Shown piece after piece: positions 62,471 to 64,000 of a DNA stretch of 64,000 bases. Origin of the DNA: Aliarcobacter lanthieri. GTDB taxonomy: Bacteria > Campylobacterota > Campylobacteria > Campylobacterales > Arcobacteraceae. The notes below the pieces were generated by a model. It did no database searches, was not told where the DNA came from, and was given only the letters and a program-made list of their open reading frames with translations. The stretch is taken from NCBI RefSeq assembly GCF_013201625.1, contig NZ_CP053839.1, positions 310,001-374,000 on the forward strand, read 5' to 3'. How positions within the stretch are numbered: position 1 is the stretch's first letter; every line of letters begins with the position of its first letter. A program made the position numbers and the translations under genes.

Positions 62471-62476
62471 TATAAT
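62471..62476 (+). promoter_or_regulatory. -10 element of the chemoreceptor gene
   Basis: TATAAT in the context CTTTATAATAAATA, 32 bases before the TTG start; another TATAAT lies at 62455-62460. Upstream, 62379-62425 holds two small palindromes (ATGTGTA/TACACAT and TTAATAATAATTATTAA) of unknown role. Confidence 0.45.
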
Positions 62477-62502
62477 AAATATAAGTTTGGGGAGGGATAA
62501 AC

Positions 62503-64000
62503 TTGAATATAAATTCGTTAAAAATAAAGATTTTAGTAATTACATTAATACCTGTTATTATAGGTATTTTTGTTCTTTCTGGTATAAATTTTGAAAAGAC
62601 TCAAAGTACTTTAAATAATACTTTAAGTAATTTTGAGATTGCAATAACAAAAGAAAAAGAAGCATTAATTAGACATGAATTTGAAGTAGCAAAAAGTTTG
62701 ATTGATACTATAATCGCAAAAGAACAAGATCTACAAGTTGCAAAGGAGAAGGTTATAGAACTTCTAAGTGGAGTTAGATATTTAGAAGATAAAAGTGGAT
62801 ATTTTTTTGCTTATGAGCAAAGAGATGATGGCTATTATTTTGGATTTCATCCTGCAAATCCATCTTTAAATAATAAAAAAACTGATATAAAAGCACCTGA
62901 TGTAAAAGGATATGCTTTTAGAGAAGATTTGATTAAATATGCAAAACAACAAAAGTATGTAAATTATTATTATGAGAATCCAGCTACAAAAGAAGTTATT
63001 CTTAAAATGGCATCTTCTATATATATTCCTGAGTTTAATTGGGTTTTAGTAACAGGAATTTATGCAGATGACATTCAAAAAGGTATAAATGAATTAAAAA
63101 CTACCATAGATAAAGATATAAACACACTTTTTGTTATTGCTATTACTGTTACAATAGCTCTTTGTATAGTTTTAATTTTTATTATAATTCCAGCTGTAAA
63201 TAAAATTATAATAAAACCTTTAAGTATTTTTCAAAATACTTTAGAAGAGTTTTTTAAATATCTAAATGGTGAAACACAAGAAGTTCATAGAATAAAGAAT
63301 TATTCAAAAGATGAAATAGGGCAAATGTCTAAAACACTTGATAGAAATATTGAAAAAGCTAGAAAAGATATAGATGACAACAATATTTTTATAGATAATA
63401 CAATTGAAATTTTAGGTAAATTCCAAAATGGTGATTTATCTCAACGATTAAATATTGAAGTTCAAAGTCCAAATTTAGTTAAATTAAAATCAGTTATGAA
63501 TAAAATGGCTCAAGAATTGGAACAAAATATTGTTAATGTTTTAAAAATAATTGATGAATATAGTAGTTATAAATACCTAAATAAAGTAGATATAACAAAG
63601 TTTGAAAATCATATTTTACAACTTGCAAAAGGAGTAAATAATTTAGGTGATTCTATTACTAAAATGTTAGTTGAAAATAAGAAAAATGGAGAAACTCTAG
63701 CTTCTAGTTCACATACACTTTTAGTAAATGTAGAAAAATTAAATGATAGCTCTACAAGCACAGCTGCTAATCTTGAGGAAACTTCTGCTTCACTTGAAGA
63801 GATGACTTCAAATTTAAGAAATAGTACTGAAAATATGCAAAAAATGTCAAAAATAGCATCAAATGTTACAGATAAAGCAAAAAGTGGAGAAAGTTTAGCA
63901 AATCAAACAATGAATGCTATGGAAGAGATAAATAATCAAGTAACTTCTATAAATGAAGCTATTGCAGTAATTGATAATATAGCTTTCCAAACAAATATAT
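62503..64000 (+). CDS. Methyl-accepting chemotaxis protein with Cache sensor, truncated by the window edge
   Basis: The first ~499 residues are visible. The start is TTG at 62503 with a very strong GGGGAGGG ribosome site. A first membrane helix (about 8-27) precedes a periplasmic single-Cache domain (to about residue 205; SGYFFAYEQRDDGYYFG and the FNWVLVTGIY end are typical), then a second helix (about 207-230), a HAMP region and the start of the signalling domain (ANLEETSASLEEMTS, DNIAFQTN). The ligand is unknown; related single-Cache receptors often sense small organic acids. The methylation and CheA/CheW-binding tip lies partly beyond the window. Confidence 0.93.
   Translation, partial: MNINSLKIKILVITLIPVIIGIFVLSGINFEKTQSTLNNTLSNFEIAITKEKEALIRHEFEVAKSLIDTIIAKEQDLQVAKEKVIELLSGVRYLEDKSGYFFAYEQRDDGYYFGFHPANPSLNNKKTDIKAPDVKGYAFREDLIKYAKQQKYVNYYYENPATKEVILKMASSIYIPEFNWVLVTGIYADDIQKGINELKTTIDKDINTLFVIAITVTIALCIVLIFIIIPAVNKIIIKPLSIFQNTLEEFFKYLNGETQEVHRIKNYSKDEIGQMSKTLDRNIEKARKDIDDNNIFIDNTIEILGKFQNGDLSQRLNIEVQSPNLVKLKSVMNKMAQELEQNIVNVLKIIDEYSSYKYLNKVDITKFENHILQLAKGVNNLGDSITKMLVENKKNGETLASSSHTLLVNVEKLNDSSTSTAANLEETSASLEEMTSNLRNSTENMQKMSKIASNVTDKAKSGESLANQTMNAMEEINNQVTSINEAIAVIDNIAFQTNI

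Overview
The window is a densely packed chromosomal segment of an AT-rich (high-20s % GC by eye) member of the Campylobacterota, most likely an Arcobacter/Aliarcobacter species. The reasons are the overall sequence style, the frdCAB genes followed by a tandem dynamin-like GTPase pair (the order known from Campylobacter jejuni), the futalosine-pathway menaquinone decarboxylase, a short-form HisG, a type III pantothenate kinase, and a methylcitrate cluster of the AcnD/PrpF type. Both window edges cut genes: a fatty acid cis/trans isomerase on the left and a chemoreceptor on the right. I saw no tRNA, rRNA, insertion sequence, prophage or CRISPR array.

Layout. 1-6 kb: cti (partial, minus), then a plus-strand run of pyrB, pabB, an isochorismatase-like hydrolase, an orphan winged-helix regulator with a degenerate receiver, and a pabC-like gene, ending convergently on a PhnA-like zinc-ribbon gene. 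6-12.7 kb: HPP membrane protein, L,D-transpeptidase, a MotA/ExbB-like plus OmpA/MotB-like pair with long coiled coils and a 46-residue downstream peptide, a 2-hydroxyacid dehydrogenase, a small lysine-rich protein and a DNA-binding protein. 12.8-18.9 kb: prpB-prpC-acnD-prpF for propionate oxidation, with a hairpin at every gene junction. 18.9-30.1 kb (mostly minus): hydrolase, DUF4153-type membrane protein, hemC, DsbC-like, dnaX, murI, UDG-like (plus), gdhA, rho, peroxiredoxin. 30.2-33.6 kb (plus): ferredoxin, ndk, DUF177, rpmF, plsX, fabH. 33.6-42 kb (minus): unknown 145-residue protein, two dynamin-like GTPases, frdBAC. 42.2-56.7 kb (minus): a 13-gene complex I operon nuoA-B-CD-E-F-G-H-I-J-K-L-M-N, with gltA inserted between nuoF and nuoG. 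57-64 kb: menaquinone decarboxylase, a YjjP/YjjB-like exporter pair, a small unknown, coaX, hisG, a methyltransferase and the partial chemoreceptor.

How it fits together. Much of the window is central respiratory metabolism. Methylcitrate and citrate synthases feed carbon oxidation, complex I (with NADH-module subunits NuoE/F/G) passes electrons to a menaquinone pool made by the futalosine route, and a Wolinella-type fumarate reductase exchanges electrons with that pool. The most unusual items are: the MotAB-like channel with its overlapping micro-ORF; the dynamin pair with an unrecognised third gene; the NuoF active-site variant, the short NuoG and the long NuoH; a slippery heptamer at the expected gamma/tau boundary of dnaX; the hairpin-punctuated prp operon with an unfamiliar regulator next to it; and a receiver domain that has lost its phosphorylation residues.

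Starts were chosen by ribosome-binding site and family length. Several differ from the longest possible reading frame (5950, 11538, 12853, 15009, 30581, 57020, 59298).
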